A DNA stretch of 64,000 nucleotides from Canibacter zhoujuaniae (GTDB lineage: Bacteria; Actinomycetota; Actinomycetes; Actinomycetales; Microbacteriaceae): positions 744,001 through 808,000 of the forward strand of contig NZ_JAAIJZ010000001.1 in the NCBI RefSeq assembly GCF_011752005.1, given 5' to 3'. Of this stretch, positions 51,756 through 59,815 are shown one piece after another. Below the pieces are notes generated by a model, which had not been told where the DNA came from, ran no database searches, and worked only from the letters and a program-made list of their open reading frames with translations. The translations under genes and the position numbers were made by a program. Positions within the stretch are counted from its first letter, which is position 1. Each line of letters starts with the position of its first letter.

Positions 51756-53315
51756 TTAATGCCGTGCTGTCAGACTCGCCTGCGGGCTCTCAGTCTCGCG
51801 GCCGGATGAGTCTGAAGTCTGCGTGTTTGCCGGCGCTGCTCCCTTAGAGTTTCGATGCACTTCCGCGATGATCGCCGACACCGCGGGGCTACCACGATCT
51901 AGATACCCGCCACCGACCTCACCAACATACAGTGAGTGTGATCGCACCGAATTACTGTCGCCCCAGGCGTTCACATTAATCTCTGGCGCATCAGCCAAAT
52001 TTCGCGGATCGGTTGGATGGCTTCCGAAAGTTCTGCCTATTGGAGCGATGACATCTGCGGGCGGAGCTTGGCGGCGCCTCCAATATTGCGGGTCACTTGC
52101 GCTTTCTGCAGTCTGCTCTCGTGTAGCGTTCTTCGCATTCCAGTTTTTTGGATTGGGTTCGGCTGTGGCTGACAGCAGCCTCTCGGTGCGCAACTGTTCT
52201 CGTTTCACTCCCCTAGCTAGACCCGCTGAACCGATGGTAAAAACTGCGGCGATTTGCTTCCCCTCATGCTGTAACGCCTCCGCGGTGACAGTAGTGCCGT
52301 ATGAATGGGGCACGATCGTCAGCTGCGCTTGCGGGTTTTTAGAGGCGAGATCGCTCAAAAACCTGCTGAGCCCAACCCCACCAACCTGCGCCCGCGTCAT
52401 GCCCGGTTCTTCAAAAAGATCCGGTGAGTCATACCCCAGCCATGCAACATAGCTTGTGCACCCACTTGCTTCTGCGACGCTGAGCCGCTCCTCCGCTTGC
52501 AGTGAACGCACTGCGTCTCCCAGATTGTCTATGCCCGCCAGGTTACTGCCCATACCTGGCACAATAAGCACAATCCGTTCCGCTGTTTCCAAGTTCCCAT
52601 AGGCTACCGCGCCAACAAGTTGCCGATTCTGCCGCCCAAGAGACAGCAGATTTGCATCGGGATTGTTTCGCAAGTGCTGCGCAAGTGCCCTTAACTCAGT
52701 TTTAAACTTTATTTCGCTCAGCCCTGTGCCGCTGAATCCCATCTCTCGGTGCGCACGCCCTGGATCACTCAATGCCCGCAGTAGCAAAGTTAAAGGAGTT
52801 TCAGTGCTGGTGCTGAGATTTTCGCTGCGAGCCAGTGCGGTTGCTGTTCGGGTGCCGGTATTAGTCTGAACGGGGAAGATCTGTGCGGGGATCCGACCAA
52901 AATCCTGGGCGTTCACAGCAGCCAACAGCTGCGCAACCGCGCCACGATACTCGGCACTAATTTGCATCGCCTCGACAATTTCCAGCTCGACCGCAGCCCC
53001 TGATTCAGCAGCTAGCCGCCTAGCCACTAAGTTTTCAACAGAGTCGATAAAGACCTCAAGTGCGCTCGCAAGCTGCTCAATCGAGTGCATGAATAACTCA
53101 ATTTTTGATGTGATCTCACGCTCATGCACTTCCAGCAGCTCTCCAATAGCTACGGATCGCTGTCCGGTGAGAAGATCAACCGCCCAGCGCTGTTGCAGTT
53201 CCGCCTCATAAAGTCGGTCAGTCAAGCGGCAAAGTTCTTCTCGATTTGTAACGGCATAACCAATAACAGCAGAGTTTGGAAGCGCGCCCACGACTGCGCA
53301 GTCTTGACCGATCAT
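51756..53315 (-). CDS. DUF1023 alpha/beta hydrolase with helical N-terminal domain
   Basis: A 519-residue protein. Residues 1-145 are mostly helical with heptad-like spacing; 230-460 form an alpha/beta hydrolase of the DUF1023 type, with IVLIVPGMGSNLAGIDNLG (oxyanion side) and the nucleophile S338 in VPHSYGTT, where the usual elbow glycine is replaced by Pro-His. SHSLYVGEVGGGYLD likely holds the catalytic His. No signal peptide is seen. DUF1023 enzymes are often encoded with WXG100-like genes in actinobacteria. It overlaps its upstream neighbour by 4 bases, so it may be a substrate or effector of the secretion machine. Confidence 0.85.
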   Translation of the reverse strand: MIGQDCAVVGALPNSAVIGYAVTNREELCRLTDRLYEAELQQRWAVDLLTGQRSVAIGELLEVHEREITSKIELFMHSIEQLASALEVFIDSVENLVARRLAAESGAAVELEIVEAMQISAEYRGAVAQLLAAVNAQDFGRIPAQIFPVQTNTGTRTATALARSENLSTSTETPLTLLLRALSDPGRAHREMGFSGTGLSEIKFKTELRALAQHLRNNPDANLLSLGRQNRQLVGAVAYGNLETAERIVLIVPGMGSNLAGIDNLGDAVRSLQAEERLSVAEASGCTSYVAWLGYDSPDLFEEPGMTRAQVGGVGLSRFLSDLASKNPQAQLTIVPHSYGTTVTAEALQHEGKQIAAVFTIGSAGLARGVKREQLRTERLLSATAEPNPKNWNAKNATREQTAESASDPQYWRRRQAPPADVIAPIGRTFGSHPTDPRNLADAPEINVNAWGDSNSVRSHSLYVGEVGGGYLDRGSPAVSAIIAEVHRNSKGAAPANTQTSDSSGRETESPQASLTARH

Positions 53316-53611
53316 TTACGCGTCTCCAACCTAGCTGTGACACTGTCGCCAGCCGCCACGTCAACTGTATGGAACTCTGCAAGCACAGTTTCCACGACCT
53401 GCGCGCACCCCTGCATAGCTTCGGTCAAGGCTTGTATCCAGCTCTGCAACGACTGATCTAACTGCGACACCAAACTAGCATCCAGCACCTCTGACAGCAG
53501 AGAGCCCAGCCCTTCAAAGGAAAACTGAGTGCAGCCAAGCGATGCCTCCCCATCACGCATACGGTGCACATAACCCGATAACATCTCTGGGTCTAAAAAG
53601 ATGCCATTCAT
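53312..53611 (-). CDS. Small helical protein of the type VII-like cluster
   Basis: A 99-residue, mainly helical protein (LSEVLDASLVSQLDQSL, then WIQALTEAMQGCAQVVETVLAEF) of WXG100-like size and helix-turn-helix layout. It has a Trp in the turn (SLQSWIQAL), although no strict W-x-G. It overlaps both neighbours by 4 bases. It may be an ESX-type partner or chaperone for the adjacent DUF1023 protein. The family is not recognised. Confidence 0.65.
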   Translation of the reverse strand: MNGIFLDPEMLSGYVHRMRDGEASLGCTQFSFEGLGSLLSEVLDASLVSQLDQSLQSWIQALTEAMQGCAQVVETVLAEFHTVDVAAGDSVTARLETRK

Positions 53612-56600
53612 ACGCGCTCCCCTACGACGGCCGCCGTTAAGACGACAGCTTTTACGAGATCGTCAGCCCCCGCAGCGCCACTGTTGCGCCCCGCCTGCAC
53701 CACTGCCCCTCCGGGGATTAAAGCAATCTGTTTTGCAATTCTGGCGCTCACCCACTCCGGCGGTGCGCTAGTCTCGCTTTGCGGAATCCACACCCGAAAA
53801 TCGGGCTCTTCTCCGGCTGGCAGCAAGCCGTACGGTAGTCGCCCTGCGGTTGTGCAAATGAGCATAATTGTGCGTTCTAAACGCCGCGCCTCTCGCAGCT
53901 GACGCACCCAGTCGCTTGTAAGAATTCCTGCGCTCAAGAGGTTTTCTTTTACTATCACCAGTCGCGCAGACTCTGGTGGCATCTCCACGCTAGACACTTC
54001 AAAAACGTGTTCTGGTTTCAAGCAGTGGTGTGCAATTAACGCTGTCACGAAGTTTTCTTGTAGCTTGGGCGCACCCCCAAAATGCACTAATCCGTGACGC
54101 GGAAAACCGGTTACCGCATGGGCCACAAGCGCAGCTCCCAGAGCTTCAAACTGCAGCGCATCACCAAGTTTTGTCGTAGCTTTAAGAAGCGGCCAGAGTG
54201 GTGTGGGGGTGGATCGCCAACTGCCGCATCCTTCTGGCTCCCTGAGCTGTATCTGTTTTACATCCGGCAGGTAAATTGCCCGCTGCGCTGGCAGATTTGC
54301 CACACTGCCACGCAATTTAGGTGGCAGCAGGTGCGCGAGCGCAACGTCTACCGTGCTCGATTGCAGCAAAAATATGTGTCTTAGTTTGTCTCGTAATCTT
54401 ACGGGGATACTGTGCGTGCTGCGCATCCCAACAAGCACTAGATTAGTCGGATCAGAAAGCAGACTCTGCAGTGCTTCGATAATAAGCTCAAAGGCAGCAC
54501 CTGCGTTTTCAAGCACTCGATTGAGATCCTCAATTACAACCACACAAAGCTGATTCTGTTGTTTGATCCAATCTAAAAGTCGCAGAATTTGGTGTGCATC
54601 ATCAGCTTCAGCAAAAGCGATGCGCGAGTTAGACGCCGGAACTTTCATGGCACTACTCTGGCCACGAATGATGGCACCACGAAGTTCATCGCGTCTTTCT
54701 AATTGCGATGCTGCAAGGAGCGCCTGCAGCGCAGTCGCTCGCGCGGCAGCACATTCTGCTACGACAGCGCAGTTGCCGCTTAAGCCTTCCCAAAATGTCA
54801 TGATCTTACGTTGCCGCTCTTCCGGCAGTTCGATGATGCCGATAGCGTCTTCGGGGATTCCTGATGCAGCACCAGCAATCTCCTGAAGTTTTGCTCGTGT
54901 GAGACACAGCGGCATCTCCTGCACCCAGGTCAATTTTTCCGGTCGCTGAAATTCTGTGTCAGACAGTCTGCTCATCACTCGCACTAGGGCCGCAGCCAGC
55001 GATACTCCATTTAAGACGAGGTGATTCACCGATAAATTAATGAACCCGGCCATACTGCCTCCGGCAGCGCGCACAAAGCCCACACCTTTGTCTTCCTCTG
55101 TGAGCCGCGCAGCCTCTGCTCCGCCGAGCAACTCTCTGCTATCACCCTCAGAGGCGACACGCATAGCAAACAAAAGTTGGATGTTAGCTCTTGTTCGGTC
55201 GTTGATAACACCTCCCGGTTTTTGTGTCGCTAACACTAGGTGAATACCGAGTGAGCGTCCACGCTGTGCGAGATCTTGTAGTGAAACCTGCAGTTCGGGG
55301 TGCTGCTGCAAGAGGGCAGCGCACTCATCAATTGCTACCACCCAGATCGGCAGTGTTTCAGCAGATCTGCTATTAAAAACTTCTATATCACTTGCCCGCA
55401 CGCGCTGCAGCAGAGTTTCTCTGCGCACTATTTCACGTTTTAACCCGCCAAGCAGTCGCTCTCCACCATCGTTAGCGAGATCCGTCACCAGCGCTATAGT
55501 GTGCGGCAGATCCTGTAACTCACCAAAGGTCGCACCACCTTTAAAATCTGCAAGTAAAAACTGTACGATCTCTGGCGAATTTCTGACCGCCATGCCGAGC
55601 AGCAGAGACTGCAGCAACTCTGACTTACCGGATCCGGTTGTTCCCGCGATCAGCGCATGGGGGCCCACTTTTGCAAGATCAAAGCCGCTTACTCCTCTCT
55701 CGGCGCACAACACAGATAGACGTAAATCAGGTTTTTTGTTTTTCCATCGGGCGCTCACTGCACTAACAACGCCTGCTGTACTAAAATCAGTCAGTTCCAA
55801 CAGTTCTAATGCAGAGTTCGCTTTCTGCTGCCCCGGGTTAGTCTCCGTATCCGCATTTTCCGACCAAGCTAACCTGCTCAGACTGCGCACGACCTGTTTT
55901 ACGGTGTTATCGGTGATGCTACGACTTAAAAACTGGCGGGTTTGGTAGTCCTCTTCCTCTAATACCAAGGTATTGATGGTCTCTCCCAGCCAAACACTGT
56001 TACCGAACGCTGAGCTAGCTTTCTCAGCGCAGCACACAATCACTAGGCTCTGCCCTGATAGAGCAGCAAGCTCCTCACACTTTGGCACAAACGCCGCATC
56101 CCCTATAAAACAAATCAGTAGCTGCGCTTCACGCCACTTAGCAGTGTGCGGCAGAGCTGAAAACCAATATTTTTCTAGCAGAGACTCGCAGCCGATGAAT
56201 TGAAACCCAACTCTGCTCGGCGCATACGCGACTGCGAGTTGCAACACAAGCTCTGCAATGTAACTTGCACGCGCGCATTCTGCGCCTCGAACAGCTAACT
56301 TCGTCTCATTTTTAAGTTTCAAAGTTTGTTGTCGGCATACGGTTTTTCTGCCCACCAAAGTCTCATCTATTAGACTCTGCAGCTCAGGCTCAATTCCCGA
56401 CTGTTTAAGCAGTTTAGGCAGTTGCGGGTGTTTCTTCTCTACAAGGCCGAGCGAGCAGGCAACCGGGCCACACTCAGTGGTTTTACGCCACAGCTTAACC
56501 GGTTCTGCCTCTAAAAATTTGCTGAGAGCAGGGAGATCAAGCTCATCTCTCCTGACGAGGGTTTCGACACCGCGGTCTAGTGTCGACAAAAACAATTGCC

Positions 56601-57567
56601 AATCAGCAGCAAATTTTTCTCGCACCGCCCTGTGCTGCCGTTTAAACCGTCTACGGCTCTCTAGCAGCGACCCAACCAGCATAATTGGTGAGAGAGCTGT
56701 GAATATCAGCACCGTCGGGGTTTGCAAGACCAACCACAATAAACCCGCAAGAACCAGTGGTGCCACCCACGCGTATACGGGCATACCTTTCGGTTTTGCC
56801 ACCTCCGCTATGCGCGGGAGTTCCAAGACTGGTAGCGACGCAGCAGCTGCTGTGGGTGGCAGATCACTGCTATCTTGAAACTCTGTCGAGACTAGCTGTT
56901 GCGTGTCGAAATCCGCTAGCGGCTCAACCGCCACCCTAACACCGGCAACCTCGAACAGAGATAGCTTGGCGCTGTCAGCTTCGTCTAAATCTGCGCGTAA
57001 GTCGCTCACAGGTATTGAGTTAGACAGTCGTATCTTAACTGCAGTGCCGACTTTAATCTCAGCGACAATAGCTGGCACCGCATCACAGTCAGCCGCTGCT
57101 GTTACTGCAGCTGGCATCAGGGTGCGGGCAACATCAATATCTCCTCTGCCAAAACCGACGGTAAAGCTTCCTTTTGGCAGCAGGTACGATTCAGTTTCAG
57201 AAACCGTCAGGAGCGCACCGCCAATCAACCGCACACCGGGCGGGACCTTATTAGAATCGGGCAGACTAATCTCAAAACCACTAAGCCAAGGATGATCAGC
57301 TACGAGGCTCGCGCCGCTCACACAATAGCTATTGCCAGAGCCCGGATCTTTCACCACAAGCCCGTGCCCCAAAAGAGCGGCAGGGAATTCTTCCGAGCAG
57401 TTTTGCCCTGCCGGTACTGCCAGTTTTAAGCCGGATCCTGATTCGGAACCTAAACTCTGCTGCACAAGAGCCTGATTAACGTCTGCAACAGTAGTGTTGG
57501 CTGCAAACTCAAGCAGCACAGGCTCTAGATTACCGGATGCTTTTCGCAAAAACACCGTGCATCGCAT
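53608..57567 (-). CDS. EccC-like FtsK/SpoIIIE ATPase of a type VII secretion-like system
   Basis: A 1319-residue protein. Residues 1-250 hold soluble N-terminal regions, possibly ubiquitin- and FHA-like (VGFGRGDIDVARTLMP). Two membrane helices lie at about 260-300 (VYAWVAPLVLAGLLWLVL), followed by a basic segment and the first FtsK/SpoIIIE ATPase with Walker A AGTTGSGKS (about 643) and Walker B VVAIDECAALL (about 745). Two further ATPase-like regions follow but lack GKS/T P-loops (AVVAECAAARATALQALL and HFGGAPKLQENFVTAL). The single active domain and the membrane pair match EccC/EssC motors of type VII secretion. It lies between a WXG100-like and a small helical gene. Confidence 0.9.
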   Translation of the reverse strand: MRCTVFLRKASGNLEPVLLEFAANTTVADVNQALVQQSLGSESGSGLKLAVPAGQNCSEEFPAALLGHGLVVKDPGSGNSYCVSGASLVADHPWLSGFEISLPDSNKVPPGVRLIGGALLTVSETESYLLPKGSFTVGFGRGDIDVARTLMPAAVTAAADCDAVPAIVAEIKVGTAVKIRLSNSIPVSDLRADLDEADSAKLSLFEVAGVRVAVEPLADFDTQQLVSTEFQDSSDLPPTAAAASLPVLELPRIAEVAKPKGMPVYAWVAPLVLAGLLWLVLQTPTVLIFTALSPIMLVGSLLESRRRFKRQHRAVREKFAADWQLFLSTLDRGVETLVRRDELDLPALSKFLEAEPVKLWRKTTECGPVACSLGLVEKKHPQLPKLLKQSGIEPELQSLIDETLVGRKTVCRQQTLKLKNETKLAVRGAECARASYIAELVLQLAVAYAPSRVGFQFIGCESLLEKYWFSALPHTAKWREAQLLICFIGDAAFVPKCEELAALSGQSLVIVCCAEKASSAFGNSVWLGETINTLVLEEEDYQTRQFLSRSITDNTVKQVVRSLSRLAWSENADTETNPGQQKANSALELLELTDFSTAGVVSAVSARWKNKKPDLRLSVLCAERGVSGFDLAKVGPHALIAGTTGSGKSELLQSLLLGMAVRNSPEIVQFLLADFKGGATFGELQDLPHTIALVTDLANDGGERLLGGLKREIVRRETLLQRVRASDIEVFNSRSAETLPIWVVAIDECAALLQQHPELQVSLQDLAQRGRSLGIHLVLATQKPGGVINDRTRANIQLLFAMRVASEGDSRELLGGAEAARLTEEDKGVGFVRAAGGSMAGFINLSVNHLVLNGVSLAAALVRVMSRLSDTEFQRPEKLTWVQEMPLCLTRAKLQEIAGAASGIPEDAIGIIELPEERQRKIMTFWEGLSGNCAVVAECAAARATALQALLAASQLERRDELRGAIIRGQSSAMKVPASNSRIAFAEADDAHQILRLLDWIKQQNQLCVVVIEDLNRVLENAGAAFELIIEALQSLLSDPTNLVLVGMRSTHSIPVRLRDKLRHIFLLQSSTVDVALAHLLPPKLRGSVANLPAQRAIYLPDVKQIQLREPEGCGSWRSTPTPLWPLLKATTKLGDALQFEALGAALVAHAVTGFPRHGLVHFGGAPKLQENFVTALIAHHCLKPEHVFEVSSVEMPPESARLVIVKENLLSAGILTSDWVRQLREARRLERTIMLICTTAGRLPYGLLPAGEEPDFRVWIPQSETSAPPEWVSARIAKQIALIPGGAVVQAGRNSGAAGADDLVKAVVLTAAVVGERV

Positions 57568-57577
57568 AAGCGCCTCC

Positions 57578-57868
57578 TTAAGCTATGCGCGCTGCAATGT
57601 TTTGATCTGTCTCCTGCATAATCATCGCGGTCTCGCGCAAAAACGACTGAATTTCTGTCAGCTGTTCGATTACTGTGCGGGCACCGTCGCTATATGATTC
57701 ATACGCTGCAGCAAATCTTCCCGACGCCACATCCGTGACAAAACCTGATGTGATCAAGTTCTGCACCTGAGATCGCAGTGCGGTTAACCTGTCGGTTATT
57801 TCGGCGCGCCCCGCTTCCAAGTGTGCGGCAGCCGCTTCAAGCTCTTCATAGCTCACACTAATATTCAT
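57578..57868 (-). CDS. WXG100-family-like secreted protein without the WXG motif
   Basis: A 96-residue two-helix protein beginning MNISVSYEELEAAAAHLEAG. The turn reads SGFVTDVASGRF (residues 41-52) where W-x-G usually stands, and the C-terminal half has SYSDGARTVIEQLTEIQSFL with no YxxxD/E. The overall spacing and the GFVTDxASG turn match a common actinobacterial WXG100 variant, recalled from memory. It is the first gene of the cluster, 10 bases before the EccC-like ATPase, and is the likely secreted substrate. Confidence 0.82.
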   Translation of the reverse strand: MNISVSYEELEAAAAHLEAGRAEITDRLTALRSQVQNLITSGFVTDVASGRFAAAYESYSDGARTVIEQLTEIQSFLRETAMIMQETDQNIAARIA

Positions 57869-57941
57869 TAGTTTCCCTTACGGTCGAGGGCACGGCCGTT
57901 TGGTTAAACATCAATCTAACAGCGCCAAAAATTGTGCAGCA

Positions 57942-57993
57942 GACAAAATAAAATCTGTGGATAACCGCAGCCTAAAGCGATTATCCACAGATT
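57942..57993 (-). terminator. proS terminator whose stem holds two DnaA boxes
   Basis: A perfect 13-bp inverted repeat (57952-57964 with 57981-57993) with a 16-base loop. Downstream on the minus strand the tail reads TTTTATTTTG, so it looks like an intrinsic terminator for proS. Each arm contains TTATCCACA (57956-57964 on minus, 57981-57989 on plus), a perfect DnaA-box match, in inverted orientation. Confidence 0.75.
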
Positions 57994-58020
57994 AAAGCTA
58001 GCGGTCTACTTTTGTAGAGA

Positions 58021-59802
58021 TTACGCAGTTGCAAGCCGCTGCTGCACCACCGCGGCCACCTCAGTCAGCGCCACTTTTTCGCGCTCACCCGTGCGACGGT
58101 TACGGATTTCAGCAAAGCCCTCTGCTGCGTCGCGGCCAACAACTACGATAAACGGCATGCCGAGGAGTTCTGCATCGCCAAATTTGACACCCGGCGACAC
58201 TTTCGGACGATCATCGAAAAGCACTTCAACTCCGGCTGCGTCAAGTTCCGCAGCAATTTCTTCAGCCTTCTCAAACGGCAGAGACTCTTTACCGGTCGCA
58301 ACTAAATGCACCTGATACGGTGCAATAGCAGCTGGCCAGATTAGACCGTGCTCATCATTATTCAACTCTGCGAGCGCCGCAAGAATTCGAGTCACACCGA
58401 TACCGTATGAGCCCATAGTCACAGTCTGCAGCTTGCCATTCTCGTCAAGCACCTTTAGCCCAAGCGCTTCCGCATACTTCCGTCCAAGCTGGAAGACGTG
58501 ACCAATTTCCATACCCCGCGCTGTTGTAATCGGGCCGGAGCCGTCCGGCGCGGGATCCCCGTCAACAACGTTTGCAACATCTATCACACCGTGCGGCTCA
58601 AAATCACGGCCGCACACGAGAGAGTGCACGTGTTTATCAGCGGCGTTCGCGCCGGTGATCCAGCTTGTGCCGGTAACAACACGCGGATCCACAAGATATT
58701 TGAGTGAGCTTTGACCGCCCACCCCAAGCAGACGCGTCGCGCCATCAGCAGGGCCTATAAAGCCTGCAATCAGTTCTGGGTGCCCCTTTAAATCAGCCTC
58801 GGTCGCCTGCTCAATTTCATAGCCCGCAAAAGCCACTTCGAGACGTTTCTCATCAATCTGCCGGTCACCCGGAATACCGATAACCACAAGCTCTCGCGCA
58901 CCGTGCGCATCGGTCAGCGCTAAAACAATGTTCTTTAGTGTGTCGCCAGCTTCCCACGCACGCCCGAGCAGCTGTGGCACAACCTCATTAGTGTGCGCAA
59001 CAAGCGTTTCAATCGTGTTAGTTCCCGGGGTGTCAAAAACCTCTGCCGCAGCCAACTCAGCGATTGGGCGCTCCTTACCCGCAGGCGCACGATATGCTTC
59101 GACGTTTGCGGCATAGCCACCGGCTGAGCGCACGAAGGTGTCTTCACCGATCGCAATCGGCAGCAGAAACTCTTCGCTCTTTGAGCCGCCCATCGCGCCC
59201 GCGTCAGCAGCCACTATGACATATTCCACGCCGAGGCGGTTAAAAATACGCTCATACGCGTCACGCTGCCGCTGGTAGGAGTCTGCAAGCTGCTCATCAG
59301 AGATACCGAATGAGTAAGCATCCTTCATTGAGAACTCGCGCCCGCGCAACAGCCCAGCTCGTGGACGCGCTTCATCTCGGTACTTATCCTGGATTTGATA
59401 AATTTCGAGCGGTAAATCTTTGTAAGAATTCACAATGTCTTTTACAAGCAGCGTAAAGACTTCTTCGTGGGTTGGGGCGAGCAGGTAGTCTGCCGCGTGG
59501 CGATCCTGCAAGCGGAAAATCCCATCGCCGTACTCTTCCCAGCGCCCGGTTGCTTCGTAAGGATCGCGCGGTAACAGTGCCGGAAAGTGCACCTGCTGCG
59601 CGCCCGCAGCACGCATTTCCTCATGAATGATGTTCTCGAGCTTTGCTCGCACACGCAAACCCAGAGGCAGCCAGGCGAATATACCCGGAGCTTGGCGGCG
59701 AATATACCCCGCACGCACCAGCAGTTTGTGACTCACAACCTCAGCGTCAGCTGGATCCTCACGCAGGGTTTTCAGAAAATAGTTTGAAAGGCGATCTAGC
59801 AC
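58021..59802 (-). CDS. proS: Proline-tRNA ligase
   Basis: A 593-residue bacterial-type ProRS. It has the class II core motifs RSELRPAREFSMKDAYSF-like (here GLLRGREFSMKDAYSFG), the editing (INS) domain between motifs 2 and 3 (about 230-400, IGPADGATRLLGVGG), motif 3 GSYGIGVTRILAAL and a C-terminal anticodon-binding domain. It ends at a hairpin terminator. Its neighbours are the sensor kinase upstream and the type VII-like cluster downstream. Confidence 0.96.
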   Translation of the reverse strand: MLDRLSNYFLKTLREDPADAEVVSHKLLVRAGYIRRQAPGIFAWLPLGLRVRAKLENIIHEEMRAAGAQQVHFPALLPRDPYEATGRWEEYGDGIFRLQDRHAADYLLAPTHEEVFTLLVKDIVNSYKDLPLEIYQIQDKYRDEARPRAGLLRGREFSMKDAYSFGISDEQLADSYQRQRDAYERIFNRLGVEYVIVAADAGAMGGSKSEEFLLPIAIGEDTFVRSAGGYAANVEAYRAPAGKERPIAELAAAEVFDTPGTNTIETLVAHTNEVVPQLLGRAWEAGDTLKNIVLALTDAHGARELVVIGIPGDRQIDEKRLEVAFAGYEIEQATEADLKGHPELIAGFIGPADGATRLLGVGGQSSLKYLVDPRVVTGTSWITGANAADKHVHSLVCGRDFEPHGVIDVANVVDGDPAPDGSGPITTARGMEIGHVFQLGRKYAEALGLKVLDENGKLQTVTMGSYGIGVTRILAALAELNNDEHGLIWPAAIAPYQVHLVATGKESLPFEKAEEIAAELDAAGVEVLFDDRPKVSPGVKFGDAELLGMPFIVVVGRDAAEGFAEIRNRRTGEREKVALTEVAAVVQQRLATA

Positions 59803-59815
59803 CCTTCTATGTTAG

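Noticed and set aside
57952..57993. DnaA boxes as a replication origin
   Set aside because: Only one inverted pair is present, with no dnaA/dnaN neighbours and no AT-rich unwinding region; it fits a terminator with DnaA-box stems.
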